A stretch of 64,000 nucleotides of DNA from positions 21,764 through 85,763 of the forward strand of contig NZ_JANEYT010000017.1 of the NCBI RefSeq assembly GCF_024357955.1. The letters are read 5' to 3'. This document shows positions 44,123-52,856 of this stretch, piece after piece; positions within the stretch are counted from its first letter, which is position 1, and the number at the start of each line of letters is the position of its first letter. The stretch comes from Photobacterium pectinilyticum (GTDB taxonomy: Bacteria > Pseudomonadota > Gammaproteobacteria > Enterobacterales > Vibrionaceae). A program made the position numbers and the translations under genes. The notes beneath the pieces are model-generated. The model searched no databases. It had not been told where the DNA came from and saw only the letters and a program-made list of their open reading frames with translations.

Positions 44123-45233
44123 CAGCCGCTTATCCAGCACTCAGGCGCTGGAAGATTATTTTGTTGATTTACTGCTAGAGCCAGAGCCAGAAGCAGCCTT
44201 TGAACCTGCGCTGCAGCAAGCTGACATCGATACTGCCGAGGACCGCCTCGAAAAAGATTGCGAGCCCTGTACCGATGCGGTTTCACAATCCGGCGGTGAG
44301 GTAACCGCTGAAGAGGCTCCCAGGCCAGGTTGTCAGCTATCTCAAGATGCTGGGGTACTGAGCCCTGAGCCGCAGCAGACGCTAATACCGGTAGCCAAGC
44401 CATTCGACTTTGCCAGCTTGGACGATAATACGGAGCAACCCGAGCGCAGTATGCCATCGCCAGTGCTGGATAACGTTCAGCGTTTGTTGAATCAGGTCAG
44501 CCGGAATAACCCGTTTACCGAAAACGACGATGTAAAAAGCGATGTAAAAGGCGATGTAGTCGAAGATGCGGTTGCACAAGCTGGCGCTGAACATCGTTAT
44601 ATCGACGACGAGCTAGCCGATGAATGGCAACAGGTTATGGCGCACGAACAGGCGCATGAACAGCCTCTTGTTTCGCCTCAAGCACTTGTTGATAAGGCGG
44701 TTGAAGAGACTTTAGTTGAGACGCAGGCCGGAGAAGATCTGCCGCCTGATTTGTGGACACAGCAAGTACAGAAGGGCAATGACTTTCAGGCGCTGTTCTT
44801 TGAAGTCAACGGGGTGACATTTGCAGTACCGCTGACCGAGCTGGGTGGGATCCATCAACTTGGCGATATGAACAGCCTGCTTGGTCGTCCAGTATGGTAT
44901 TTAGGGCTGATGAGCAGCCGCGATCACCAGCTTAATGTGGTTGATACTGCGTGCTGGGCAATGCCCGATAAACTTGAGGGCGAAGAGTATCGCGAACAGT
45001 ATAAGTATGTGGTGGTCTTGGGCGAGAGTTCGTGGGGGCTGGCCTGCAATGCCTTGCTTGGTACCGAAACCTTATCCCAACACAGTGTTCGCTGGCGCGA
45101 GAAAGCCGGTAAGCGGCCTTGGTTAGCGGGCATGGTAAAAGAAAAAATGTGTGCGCTAATTCATGTTAGTGAGCTAATTTCGATGCTCAAAGCAGGATTA
45201 GATGTTAATACCAAACTTAGGCAATCATGTTAG
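44112..45233 (+). CDS. parP: ParP, CheW-like polar array adaptor
   Basis: Partner of ParC that couples CheA arrays to the pole. The 373-aa product has an acidic, low-complexity N-terminal part of about 215 residues (with a 12-base tandem duplication encoding DDVKSDVKGDV near 44526-44555) and a CheW-like C-terminal domain (QALFFEVNGVTFAVPLTELG, YLGLMSSRDHQLNVVDTACW, KYVVVLGESSWGLACNALLG). Identity rests on the CheW-like domain, position after parC and the known Vibrio order. The N-terminal part is poorly conserved even among Vibrio. Confidence 0.85.
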   Translation: MTDNSRLSSTQALEDYFVDLLLEPEPEAAFEPALQQADIDTAEDRLEKDCEPCTDAVSQSGGEVTAEEAPRPGCQLSQDAGVLSPEPQQTLIPVAKPFDFASLDDNTEQPERSMPSPVLDNVQRLLNQVSRNNPFTENDDVKSDVKGDVVEDAVAQAGAEHRYIDDELADEWQQVMAHEQAHEQPLVSPQALVDKAVEETLVETQAGEDLPPDLWTQQVQKGNDFQALFFEVNGVTFAVPLTELGGIHQLGDMNSLLGRPVWYLGLMSSRDHQLNVVDTACWAMPDKLEGEEYREQYKYVVVLGESSWGLACNALLGTETLSQHSVRWREKAGKRPWLAGMVKEKMCALIHVSELISMLKAGLDVNTKLRQSC

Positions 45234-45296
45234 GCTCCTGTTCATCGCAGGCGCTAACGCGTTGAATGCAGAAAAATAGATCAAAGAGGAAACAGC

Positions 45297-45791
45297 ATGT
45301 CACAGGTGAGTGTCGCTGAAATACAAAAAGAAGACAGCAACGATCAAGTCCTGCAGTGGGTGACCTTCCAACTGGAAGATGAAACCTACGGTATTAACGT
45401 GATGCAGGTGCGTGAAGTGCTGCGTTATTCTGAAATTGCGCCAGTACCGGGTGCGCCTGATTACGTTCTGGGTATTATTAACCTGCGCGGAAATGTTGTG
45501 ACGGTTATCGACACTCGTTCTCGTTTTGGCTTGATGCCAGGTGAGATCTCAGACAATACCCGCATTGTGATCATCGAAGCTGAAAAGCAGGTGATTGGTA
45601 TTCTGGTTGATAGCGTAGCGGAGGTGGTTTACCTACGCAGCTCTGAAATTGACAGCACGCCAAGCGTTGGCACGGAAGAGAGCGCCAAGTTCATTCAGGG
45701 TGTGAGTAACCGTGATGGCCAGTTGCTGATCTTGGTCGATCTCAATAAGCTATTATCAGATGACGAATGGGACGAGATGGCGTACCTATAA
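45297..45791 (+). CDS. cheW: CheW, chemotaxis coupling protein
   Basis: Links receptors to CheA. The 164-aa product is a single CheW domain: LQWVTFQLEDETYGINVMQV, REVLRYSEIAPVPGAPDYVL, GIINLRGNVVTVIDTRSRFG, GILVDSVAEVVYLRSSEID, FIQGVSNRDGQLLILVDLNK. An AGAGGAAA ribosome-binding site lies before the ATG. It starts 63 bases after parP and overlaps the next gene by one base (TAATG). Confidence 0.97.
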   Translation: MSQVSVAEIQKEDSNDQVLQWVTFQLEDETYGINVMQVREVLRYSEIAPVPGAPDYVLGIINLRGNVVTVIDTRSRFGLMPGEISDNTRIVIIEAEKQVIGILVDSVAEVVYLRSSEIDSTPSVGTEESAKFIQGVSNRDGQLLILVDLNKLLSDDEWDEMAYL

Positions 45792-46219
45792 TGCTTGAAG
45801 TGTTGTTGCAATGGTTACCGCTGGCCTTGTCGTTGTTGGCTATTGTGGTCGCATGGCTGATGGTAAGGCGTGAGCGTCTTGCCCGTCAGGCCCTTGAGGC
45901 CAAGTTTGCAGCGACGGAGCTGGTATTGAAAAATGCCCGCCAGCAGCAGGAAAGTTTGGTTAAGCAATTTAACGAACTGCGTGCAGGCACCATGGGAATG
46001 AGTCAGAAGCTGGGCGATATGGCACGGCATCTGGAAGAGTTGTCTGATCGCCAAGGCGAATTGGCAATGCAGGATCCCGATAGTCGGTTGTACAGCCGCG
46101 CCAGTAAAATGGTCGAACTGGGTGCAGACGTCAACGAGCTGATGAATGAGTGCGACCTGCCAAAAGCAGAAGCAGAGCTACTGCTACGGCTTCAGCAAAT
46201 GCACCATTCACGGCGGTAG
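45791..46219 (+). CDS. DUF2802-type membrane-anchored protein
   Basis: Protein of unknown function that regularly follows cheW in Vibrionaceae. The ATG at 45791 in TAATG overlaps the cheW stop and gives 142 aa (MLEVLLQWLPLALSLLAIVV). One N-terminal membrane segment (about residues 5-25) is followed by a long coiled coil (about 30-95, KFAATELVLKNARQQQESLV) and a conserved C-terminal part (KMVELGADVNELMNECDLPK, AEAELLLRLQQMHHSRR) that resembles a helix-turn-helix-like fold. Translational coupling to cheW suggests a role in chemotaxis or motor function, but none is established here. The gene ends the motility block. Confidence 0.85.
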   Translation: MLEVLLQWLPLALSLLAIVVAWLMVRRERLARQALEAKFAATELVLKNARQQQESLVKQFNELRAGTMGMSQKLGDMARHLEELSDRQGELAMQDPDSRLYSRASKMVELGADVNELMNECDLPKAEAELLLRLQQMHHSRR

Positions 46220-46249
46220 GCAGCAAAGCTAATTCTTTTAAACCTAAGC

Positions 46250-46283
46250 GACTCCCTTGACTTACAAGTAAGTCAAGGGAGTC
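46250..46283. repeat. Perfect 16-bp inverted repeat before the CATCAC array
   Basis: GACTCCCTTGACTTAC and its exact complement are separated by only two bases (AA), a total of 34 bases, 30 bases after the DUF2802 stop. As RNA it would make a long stable hairpin. There is no T tract; the sequence runs straight into the CATCAC array. It could act as terminator or transcript-end stabiliser for the chemotaxis operon. Confidence 0.85.
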
Positions 46284-46286
46284 TTA

Positions 46287-46370
46287 CATCACCATCACCA
46301 TCACCATCACCATCACCATCACCATCACCATCACCATCACCATCACCATCACCATCACCATCACCATCAC
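46287..46370 (+). repeat. Hexanucleotide tandem repeat (CATCAC)14
   Basis: Fourteen perfect, uninterrupted copies of CATCAC (84 bases), starting 3 bases after the inverted repeat. The three forward frames are open through the array, but no start codon upstream leads into it, so it appears to be non-coding. A slippage-prone array of this size is expected to vary between isolates. Confidence 0.98.
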
Positions 46371-46707
46371 CCCGCGTTTAACTTGTAAGCACTCTTTTCA
46401 CTGTATTCACAACTGTTAATATCAATAAAATTCGCGCCGAGAATGGAATTGATGTCGTTTTGTCTTAAAAATAGTGACTTGTGATGAAAGTGTGCGGTTA
46501 GCTACAGCTTTTGCTATTTTTAAAACTTCTTGTGGCACTTTTTTATTACCTGCTTGTCCACTCTGGCAGTGAGTGGCAGTTGGAATATATGTGCTTGGGT
46601 TAAGCTCAGTATGGAAGTCACAATTACAGCCTCTGCTCTCTAACAACAGGGTGGGACGCTGTGATATTATGCGAGTCAAATTGTGGCACCTAGGATGCAT
46701 CATTTTT
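46371..46707 (+). other. Non-coding gap upstream of ccmA
   Basis: About 340 bases between the CATCAC array and ccmA. No convincing gene; a minus-strand frame runs across it into ccmA but looks accidental. It presumably contains the ccm promoter; a TATTAT at about 46665 could be a -10 element, but I see no matching -35. Confidence 0.4.
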
Positions 46708-47358
46708 ATGTTGTCTGTTGAAGAGTTAAGTTGTACCCGGGACGAAAGGGTATTGTTTGAAGACCTGTGTTTCACGGTCTCGTCGGGTGAGCTGGTTCAG
46801 ATAGAAGGTCATAATGGTGCCGGTAAAACGACGTTGTTGCGGATCTTAGCAGGGCTTGGACATGCAGATGACGGGCGGGTTTGCTGGCTAGATGAGGACA
46901 TCGAGTCGGCACGAGAAGATTACCATCAGGAACTGCTGTTCTTGGGTCACCAGACCGGCGTGAAGCGGGAGTTGACCGCGTTTGAGAACTTGGCCTACTT
47001 CCAGTCGATGCACCTGTGTAACGAGCAATCGGATCTAACGGGCACGCCTCAGGTGTCTGGTGAAGACTCCTTGTGGCAGGCATTAGCCCAAGTTGGTTTG
47101 GCCGGGCGTGAAGATGTACCTGCCGGGCAACTATCGGCAGGCCAGCAACGCAGGGTTGCACTTGCAAGGTTATGGCTGAGTAATCACAAATTGTGGATAT
47201 TGGATGAGCCGTTGACCGCGATTGACAAGCAAGGGGTGAAGGTACTGGAAGGTCTGTTCCTTGCCCATGCCAAACGAGGTGGAATTGTCGTATTGACTAC
47301 CCACCAAGATATGTTCACGGACAGTGATCAGCTACGAAAAATTAAGTTGGGGCGGTAA
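46708..47358 (+). CDS. ccmA: CcmA, heme-exporter ATPase
   Basis: ABC ATPase of the CcmABCD complex that releases holo-CcmE in cytochrome c maturation System I. The ATG at 46708 gives [20 protein letters not shown], the standard CcmA N-terminus; an in-frame ATG at 46573 would add 45 residues without family similarity. The 216-aa product has Walker [19 protein letters not shown], the signature [16 protein letters not shown] and Walker [13 protein letters not shown]. It is short, as usual for CcmA. Followed by ccmB after 6 bases. Confidence 0.95.
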   Translation: MLSVEELSCTRDERVLFEDLCFTVSSGELVQIEGHNGAGKTTLLRILAGLGHADDGRVCWLDEDIESAREDYHQELLFLGHQTGVKRELTAFENLAYFQSMHLCNEQSDLTGTPQVSGEDSLWQALAQVGLAGREDVPAGQLSAGQQRRVALARLWLSNHKLWILDEPLTAIDKQGVKVLEGLFLAHAKRGGIVVLTTHQDMFTDSDQLRKIKLGR

Positions 47359-47364
47359 CAGAAG

Positions 47365-48030
47365 ATGAATGCGATATACCATGTTATACGTCGTGAGCTT
47401 CTGATCGCCTTTCGTCGTCAGGCCGAGATATTTAACCCGCTGTGGTTTTTCATTATTGTTATCACTCTTTTTCCACTCGGTGTCGGGCCTGAGCCAAATC
47501 TATTAGCACGAATTGCACCGGGGATTGTGTGGGTTGCTGCGCTATTGGCTGCTTTGTTGTCGATGGAGCGCTTGTTCCGTGATGATTTTGTTGATGGTTC
47601 ACTCGAACAGATGTTGTTGATGCCAACACCGCTGTCGATTTTGGCCTTTGCTAAAATGCTGGCGCACTGGATGCTTACCGGGTTACCCCTGATTTTGATC
47701 AGCCCGTTGTTGGCAATATTATTGTCACTTGAGTGGGAAACGTGGAAGGCGGTGGTCTTGACCCTACTTATAGGGACACCGACGTTAAGCTTTCTGGGGG
47801 CGATTGGGGTCGCTCTTACTGTAGGGTTGCGCAAAGGAGGTGTTTTATTGAGTTTGCTCATATTGCCGCTCTATATTCCAGTGCTTATATTCGCGACCTC
47901 TGCGATTGATGCTGCCAGTTTAGGCGTGCCATATAACGGTCAGCTAGCACTGATGGGAGCGATGCTGGTGGCGTCGGCGACACTTTCTCCCTTCGCTGTC
48001 GCAGCTTCACTACGCATAAGTGTGCAATAA
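47365..48030 (+). CDS. ccmB: CcmB, heme-exporter membrane subunit
   Basis: Membrane partner of CcmA. The 221-aa product has six predicted membrane segments and family elements: VIRRELLIAFRRQAEIFNPL, FPLGVGPEPNLLARIAPGIV, LLSMERLFRDDFVDGSLEQM. Length is typical. A 299-base gap separates it from ccmC, far longer than the spacing elsewhere in this operon. Confidence 0.94.
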   Translation: MNAIYHVIRRELLIAFRRQAEIFNPLWFFIIVITLFPLGVGPEPNLLARIAPGIVWVAALLAALLSMERLFRDDFVDGSLEQMLLMPTPLSILAFAKMLAHWMLTGLPLILISPLLAILLSLEWETWKAVVLTLLIGTPTLSFLGAIGVALTVGLRKGGVLLSLLILPLYIPVLIFATSAIDAASLGVPYNGQLALMGAMLVASATLSPFAVAASLRISVQ

Positions 48031-48329
48031 CTGATTACAATTAACTAAGATTCGTCCTGTCTCACGAGAATGGATCTCATGAGACAATTTGAGCAAGAAC
48101 AAGGAAGCCGACGATAGCCAGTTTATTAACCCTTAAGGAGTATTTAGGTTGGCGCTGCATTCTGGATGATGGGAGTTATAAAGCCTTTTAGACCAGACGC
48201 TTATACCAAGGTAGACGAGGTATATATTCGTCAAAACGATAAGTAACACCTTAGGCAGAGCCTGGACTGGATTTTGAGCCAAGTGTTGTTTTGATACGTA
48301 ATTATTATTAAATTGAGTAGAGCAGAATT
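48031..48329 (+). other. 299-base gap between ccmB and ccmC with a hairpin
   Basis: In a tightly packed operon this gap is unexpected. At 48059-48085 GTCTCA-C-GAGA pairs with TCTC-A-TGAGAC around the loop ATGGA, a hairpin with one internal mismatch. A 26-codon ORF (48166-48246, starting ATGATG) lies in the middle but has no good ribosome-binding site and no known similarity. No transposon end or RNA family was recognised. A second promoter for ccmC-I could be here. Confidence 0.45.
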
Positions 48330-49061
48330 ATGTGGAAGTGGTTACATCCCTACGCGAAAGCTGAGAACTGCTACCGTTTGTGCGGTACCTTACTGCCTTG
48401 GTTTTCAATCATCGCTTTGTTATCCCTTCTGATTGGTACGGTTTGGGGACTGATGTTCGCCCCGACGGATTATCAGCAGGGTGACAGTTTCCGTATTATC
48501 TACCTGCATGTTCCTTCGGCTATTTGGTCGATGGGCGCTTACATGTCGATGGCGATAGCGGCCTTTATCGGCTTGGTGTGGCAGATCCGCCTATCGAACA
48601 TGGCAGCCCTTGCCATGGCGCCGATTGGAGCGGTGTTTACTGCGATTGCCCTGTTGACAGGTGCGGTCTGGGGTAAACCGATGTGGGGCGCATGGTGGGT
48701 ATGGGATGCCCGTTTGACTTCAGAATTAATTCTGCTGTTCCTCTACTTGGGGGTTATCGCCCTTTACAATGCCTTCGATGATGAGAAAACAGCGGGTAAA
48801 GCGGCCGGTATTCTGGCGATTGTCGGTGTGATTAACCTTCCCATTATTCATTTCTCGGTAGAGTGGTGGAATACCCTTCACCAAGGCGCCACGATCACCA
48901 AGTTTGCTAAACCATCAATTGCGACCACCATGTTGTGGCCGCTGTTGCTCAATATTATTGGTTTTGCTTGTTTCTTTGGTGCGTTGACCATGGTGCGTCT
49001 GCGTAACGAAATTATTGCCCGTGAAAGCCACCGCCCTTGGGTGCGTGCCCTGATGAAGTGA
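48330..49061 (+). CDS. ccmC: CcmC, heme-handling protein
   Basis: Binds heme in the periplasmic face and attaches it to CcmE. The 243-aa product has six membrane segments and the tryptophan-rich heme-handling motif WGAWWVWDARLTSELILLFL near residue 125, with flanking histidines (YLHVPSAIWSMG near 61 and IHFSVEWWNTLHQGATI near 180). Length is normal. It precedes ccmD by 7 bases. Confidence 0.96.
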   Translation: MWKWLHPYAKAENCYRLCGTLLPWFSIIALLSLLIGTVWGLMFAPTDYQQGDSFRIIYLHVPSAIWSMGAYMSMAIAAFIGLVWQIRLSNMAALAMAPIGAVFTAIALLTGAVWGKPMWGAWWVWDARLTSELILLFLYLGVIALYNAFDDEKTAGKAAGILAIVGVINLPIIHFSVEWWNTLHQGATITKFAKPSIATTMLWPLLLNIIGFACFFGALTMVRLRNEIIARESHRPWVRALMK

Positions 49062-49068
49062 GGCCATT

Positions 49069-49275
49069 ATGCATTTTGACTCTTTTAGTGACTTCTTGGC
49101 GATGGGCGGATATGCCCCCTATGTGTGGAGCGCCTACGGGATCTCTTTCGGCGCCTTGCTGTGGTTGATGATTTCAAGCCTGAATACTAAACGCCGCCTA
49201 GCGGCCGAAATCAAGAATAAGATTGCGCGTGAAAAGCGCATTAAAGAAGCTGAAAAACTGGAGAACACATTATGA
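49069..49275 (+). CDS. ccmD: CcmD, small heme-exporter subunit
   Basis: Small membrane protein that helps release holo-CcmE. The 68-aa product has one membrane segment (about residues 16-38, [20 protein letters not shown]) and a basic, helical C-terminal tail ([20 protein letters not shown]). Overlap with ccmE of 4 bases (ATGA). Identification is by size, topology and position. Confidence 0.92.
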   Translation: MHFDSFSDFLAMGGYAPYVWSAYGISFGALLWLMISSLNTKRRLAAEIKNKIAREKRIKEAEKLENTL

Positions 49276-49757
49276 ACCCGAGACGTAAAAAGCGCCTGAC
49301 CTTGGTGTTGGCGTTGGTAGTTGGCCTCGGTGCAACCGTTGGTTTGCTGCTGTATGCACTAAACCAGAATATGGATCTATTCTATACCCCGACTGAGCTT
49401 GTCCATGGCAAGAAAGACGGGAGTAAACCAGAAGTCGGTCAGCGCTTGCGCATTGGCGGTATGGTGGTTGAAGGTTCAGTCGTTCGTGACCCTCAGTCTT
49501 TGCAGGTAACCTTTGATGTCGCTGATGTCGGCCCGGCAGTAACGATTCAATATGACGGTATTTTGCCGGATCTATTCCGTGAAGGGCAGGGTATTGTCGC
49601 TCAGGGCGAATTGATCAATGCGACGACCATTCATGCTCATGAAGTATTGGCGAAGCACGATGAAGAGTATTTGCCACCAGAGGTAGCAGAAGCGATGGAG
49701 AAAACACACGCACCGCTTGAATATACCGACGAACAATTGCAGGGTAGTGCTCAATAA
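49272..49757 (+). CDS. ccmE: CcmE, periplasmic heme chaperone
   Basis: Carries heme covalently to CcmF/H for attachment to cytochrome c. The 161-aa product has an N-terminal membrane anchor (about residues 8-28), the OB-fold domain ([59 protein letters not shown]) and the heme-binding His129 in [12 protein letters not shown], matching the HxxxY pattern. The stop overlaps ccmF by one base. Confidence 0.96.
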   Translation: MNPRRKKRLTLVLALVVGLGATVGLLLYALNQNMDLFYTPTELVHGKKDGSKPEVGQRLRIGGMVVEGSVVRDPQSLQVTFDVADVGPAVTIQYDGILPDLFREGQGIVAQGELINATTIHAHEVLAKHDEEYLPPEVAEAMEKTHAPLEYTDEQLQGSAQ

Positions 49758-51742
49758 TGATTGCAGAAATAGGCAACTTTAGCCTGATTGTTGCACTGGG
49801 ATTGTCTATCCTAGTCAGCATTTATCCCCTATACGGCGCGTCCGTGGGGAACCAGGCACTCATGCGAATGGCCCGGCCGTTAACATATGGTATTTTCGGC
49901 ATGATCCTGGTGTCGTTTGTCATCCTTAGCTGGTCATTTTATATCAATGACTTTACCGTGGTTTATGTTGCCAGTAACTCAAACTCCATGCTGCCTTGGT
50001 ATTACCGCTTATCGGCGGTATGGGGTGGTCATGAAGGGTCGTTGCTGCTTTGGGTATTAATCCAAGCTGGCTGGGCCGTTGCGGTTGCTGTATTCAGTCG
50101 TGGTATGCCGCTGGAATCACTGGCGCGCGTACTGTCTGTGATGGGGATGATTGCGATTGGCTTCTTGCTGTTTATTATCGCAACGTCTAACCCATTCCTG
50201 CGCACGCTGCCTTTCTTCCCTGTTGATGGCCGTGATTTGAATCCGCTTTTGCAAGATCCGGGTCTGATCATTCACCCGCCATTGCTTTACATGGGTTATG
50301 TTGGTTTCTCGGTCGCGTTTGCCTTTGCGATTGCCTCATTGATGACAGGCCGTCTTGATACCGCTTGGGCGCGTTGGTCTCGCCCTTGGACAATCTCTGC
50401 ATGGTCATTCCTGACTTTGGGTATCGCACTAGGCTCATGGTGGGCTTACTATGAGCTTGGCTGGGGTGGCTGGTGGTTCTGGGATCCGGTTGAAAATGCG
50501 TCCTTCATGCCATGGCTTGCCGGTACAGCGCTTATGCACTCACTGGCGGTGACAGAAAAACGCGGTACGTTCAAAGCATGGACGGTACTGCTAGCTATCT
50601 CTGCATTCTCTTTGAGCTTATTGGGTACTTTCCTTGTTCGCTCTGGCGTACTGGTATCGGTACACGCGTTTGCATCCGATCCGGCACGAGGCATGTTCAT
50701 CCTTGGCTTCTTAGTTGTGGTCATCGGCGGTTCATTACTGCTTTACGCCCTTCGTGGCGGGCAGATCCGCTCTCGTGGTAACTACAGCCTGTTCTCTCGC
50801 GAGAATCTATTGCTGGCGAACAACTTGTTGTTGGTCGCAGCGCTGCTTGTGGTACTGATTGGTACCTTGCTTCCTCTGGTCCACAAACAAATTGGTTTGG
50901 GCTCAGTATCGATTGGTGTGCCGTTCTTCAATACTTTGTTTACCTGGCTGATGATCCCGTTTGCTTTTATTCTGGGTATCGGTCCTTTGGTTCGCTGGAA
51001 GCGCGATCAGCTTTCTAGCATCAGTAAGCAGATGACCATTTCTGCCATTGTCACTATTCCATTTGCTTTCCTATCGGTATGGCTGTTCACCGACGTACTT
51101 GAGCCAATGGCGGTTCTTGGTATGGCGATGGCTGTGTGGATCATTGTTATGCACGGCTTCGAGCTGTATGAGCGTGCGACCCACCGCCACACATTGTGGA
51201 CTGGCCTGGGTAAACTTGGCCGTAGTCACTGGGCGATGGTACTCGGCCATATGGGTATGGCGGTTACCGTCATTGGTATTGCCTTGGTGTCGAATTACGA
51301 TATCGAACGTGACGTACGAATGGCACCCGGTGAGACCGTACAGGTTCAAGGGTATGACTTCCACTTTGCTGGCTTGCGTGATGCCGACGGTCCTAACTAC
51401 GACGGTTACATTGCAGACTTCAACATTACCCGCAACGGTAAGCGTGTAACGACCTTACATGCCGAAAAGCGTTTCTATTCTGTTGCTGGCTCAATGATGA
51501 CGGAAGCGGCGATCGACAGCGGTGTGACTCGCGATCTGTATGTGGCGATGGGCGAGAAGTTAACCGATGGTGCGTGGGCAGTCCGTATTTACTTCAAGCC
51601 GTTTGTTAACTGGATCTGGTTTGGTGCGGCCTTGATGGCACTGGGCGGGGCATTTGCTATTAGTGACAAGCGCTATCGCTTCCGCAAGAAGGCAGAGAAA
51701 GAACAAGCGTCAGCAGCGAAGCAGGAGGCGAAGGCAAACTGA
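49757..51742 (+). CDS. ccmF: CcmF, cytochrome c heme lyase core
   Basis: Large membrane subunit that joins heme to apocytochrome. The 661-aa product has about 15 membrane segments, the WWD domain WGGWWFWDPVENASFMPW near residue 236, conserved periplasmic histidines (VWGGHEGSLLLWVLIQAGWA, QDPGLIIHPPLLYMGYVGFS) and a basic C-terminal tail. Length is typical. It begins in TAATG of ccmE and its stop overlaps the ccmG start. Confidence 0.97.
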   Translation: MIAEIGNFSLIVALGLSILVSIYPLYGASVGNQALMRMARPLTYGIFGMILVSFVILSWSFYINDFTVVYVASNSNSMLPWYYRLSAVWGGHEGSLLLWVLIQAGWAVAVAVFSRGMPLESLARVLSVMGMIAIGFLLFIIATSNPFLRTLPFFPVDGRDLNPLLQDPGLIIHPPLLYMGYVGFSVAFAFAIASLMTGRLDTAWARWSRPWTISAWSFLTLGIALGSWWAYYELGWGGWWFWDPVENASFMPWLAGTALMHSLAVTEKRGTFKAWTVLLAISAFSLSLLGTFLVRSGVLVSVHAFASDPARGMFILGFLVVVIGGSLLLYALRGGQIRSRGNYSLFSRENLLLANNLLLVAALLVVLIGTLLPLVHKQIGLGSVSIGVPFFNTLFTWLMIPFAFILGIGPLVRWKRDQLSSISKQMTISAIVTIPFAFLSVWLFTDVLEPMAVLGMAMAVWIIVMHGFELYERATHRHTLWTGLGKLGRSHWAMVLGHMGMAVTVIGIALVSNYDIERDVRMAPGETVQVQGYDFHFAGLRDADGPNYDGYIADFNITRNGKRVTTLHAEKRFYSVAGSMMTEAAIDSGVTRDLYVAMGEKLTDGAWAVRIYFKPFVNWIWFGAALMALGGAFAISDKRYRFRKKAEKEQASAAKQEAKAN

Positions 51743-52296
51743 TGAACAAGAAGTTACTTTTTATTCCACTGATCCTTTTCCTTGGGTTGGTTGTGATGTT
51801 CATGATCCAGCTGACCCGCAATGCAGACGGTGACGATCCAACCAAATTGGAATCGGTACTGGTCGGCAAGCCTGTTCCTCAATTCAAGCTGGAAGACTTG
51901 GTTGAAGCTGGCAGGCTCTACGAGCAGGACATCTTCATCGGCGAGCCATTGCTTCTAAATGTATGGGCGACCTGGTGTCCGACATGTTACGCCGAGCACA
52001 CTTACCTTAACCAGCTAGCAAGCGAAGGGGTGAAGATCATTGGCCTCAACTATAAAGATGAGCGCCTAAAAGCCGTTCGTTGGTTGAATGAGCTGGGTAA
52101 CCCTTACCTGCACAGCCTGTTTGATGGCAATGGCATGTTGGGGATGGATCTGGGCGTTTACGGCGCACCGGAAACCTTCCTGATTGATGCCAGCGGTATT
52201 ATTCGCTATCGCCATGTCGGTGATGTCAACGACCGTAATTGGAACGAGACATTGAAACCGATGTACGAAGCCTTGATAGAGGAGGCGCAGGGATAA
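51742..52296 (+). CDS. ccmG: CcmG/DsbE, periplasmic thioredoxin-like reductant
   Basis: Membrane-anchored thiol-disulfide protein that keeps apocytochrome CXXCH cysteines reduced. The 184-aa product has an N-terminal membrane anchor (about residues 5-23) and a thioredoxin fold with active site WCPTC (Cys79, Cys82) and the cis-proline region GVYGAPETFLIDASG. Length is normal. The stop overlaps the ccmH start (TAATG). Confidence 0.96.
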   Translation: MNKKLLFIPLILFLGLVVMFMIQLTRNADGDDPTKLESVLVGKPVPQFKLEDLVEAGRLYEQDIFIGEPLLLNVWATWCPTCYAEHTYLNQLASEGVKIIGLNYKDERLKAVRWLNELGNPYLHSLFDGNGMLGMDLGVYGAPETFLIDASGIIRYRHVGDVNDRNWNETLKPMYEALIEEAQG

Positions 52297-52856
52297 TGAC
52301 TATTTCTCGTCGAATGGCTCAGTTTTTTACTGGTCCTGTTTTGGCACTGGCGATGGTGCTTGGTGGAACGATGTTGCTCACAACGTCAGTGCCGGTCCTG
52401 GCATTGACTGATGTGTACGATTTCGATTCTGCCCAGCAGGAGAAGGATTTTCAGGAGCTTGCGGCAACCTTGCGTTGCCCTAAATGCCAGAACAACAACA
52501 TTGCTGACTCGAATGCTGCGCTGGCGCAAGACATGCGTCAGAAAACCTACGAATTGCTTCAAGAAGGTAAAAGCAAGCAGGATGTGGTGGACTACATGAT
52601 TGCCCGTTACGGCAACTTTGTCACCTACAACCCACCGGTGATGGCATCAACCCTGATCCTGTGGTTAGGTCCTTTGCTCTTTATCGTTATTGGCTTTTCC
52701 ATTTTGGTGATGCGCTCGCGCAAAAGTACTGAAAAAGTGACTGACACCGAGCTAGAAGCCGATGAACAAGATCGCTTGAAAGCCCTGATGACGGAAATCG
52801 GCACTGATGCAGGTGACGTTTCCAAGCAGACTAACCAAGACGGTAAGGTGAAATAA
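52296..52856 (+). CDS. ccmH: CcmH, thioredoxin-like heme-lyase subunit
   Basis: Reduces apocytochrome thiols with CcmG and forms the heme-lyase complex with CcmF and CcmI. The ATG at 52296 in TAATG gives 186 aa; an in-frame 52239 start is inside ccmG. Features are a signal peptide (about 1-37), the redox motif LRCPKCQ with Cys61 and Cys64, NNIADSNAALAQDMRQKTYE, and a C-terminal membrane segment (about 108-128). This is the short CcmH, with CcmI encoded separately; in E. coli the two are fused. Confidence 0.94.
   Translation: MTISRRMAQFFTGPVLALAMVLGGTMLLTTSVPVLALTDVYDFDSAQQEKDFQELAATLRCPKCQNNNIADSNAALAQDMRQKTYELLQEGKSKQDVVDYMIARYGNFVTYNPPVMASTLILWLGPLLFIVIGFSILVMRSRKSTEKVTDTELEADEQDRLKALMTEIGTDAGDVSKQTNQDGKVK

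Noticed and set aside
46287..46370. CATCAC array as a poly-histidine coding sequence
   Set aside because: The CAT CAC frame would encode histidines, but no start codon upstream enters the array in frame, and the nearby TTG runs into a stop before it.
46422..46775. 117-aa minus-strand ORF upstream of and overlapping ccmA
   Set aside because: Runs into the conserved start of ccmA, has many rare combinations and no motif; taken as chance in a non-coding gap.
48166..48246. 26-codon ORF in the ccmB-ccmC gap
   Set aside because: No ribosome-binding site at proper distance and no similarity known to me; mentioned only as content of the gap.
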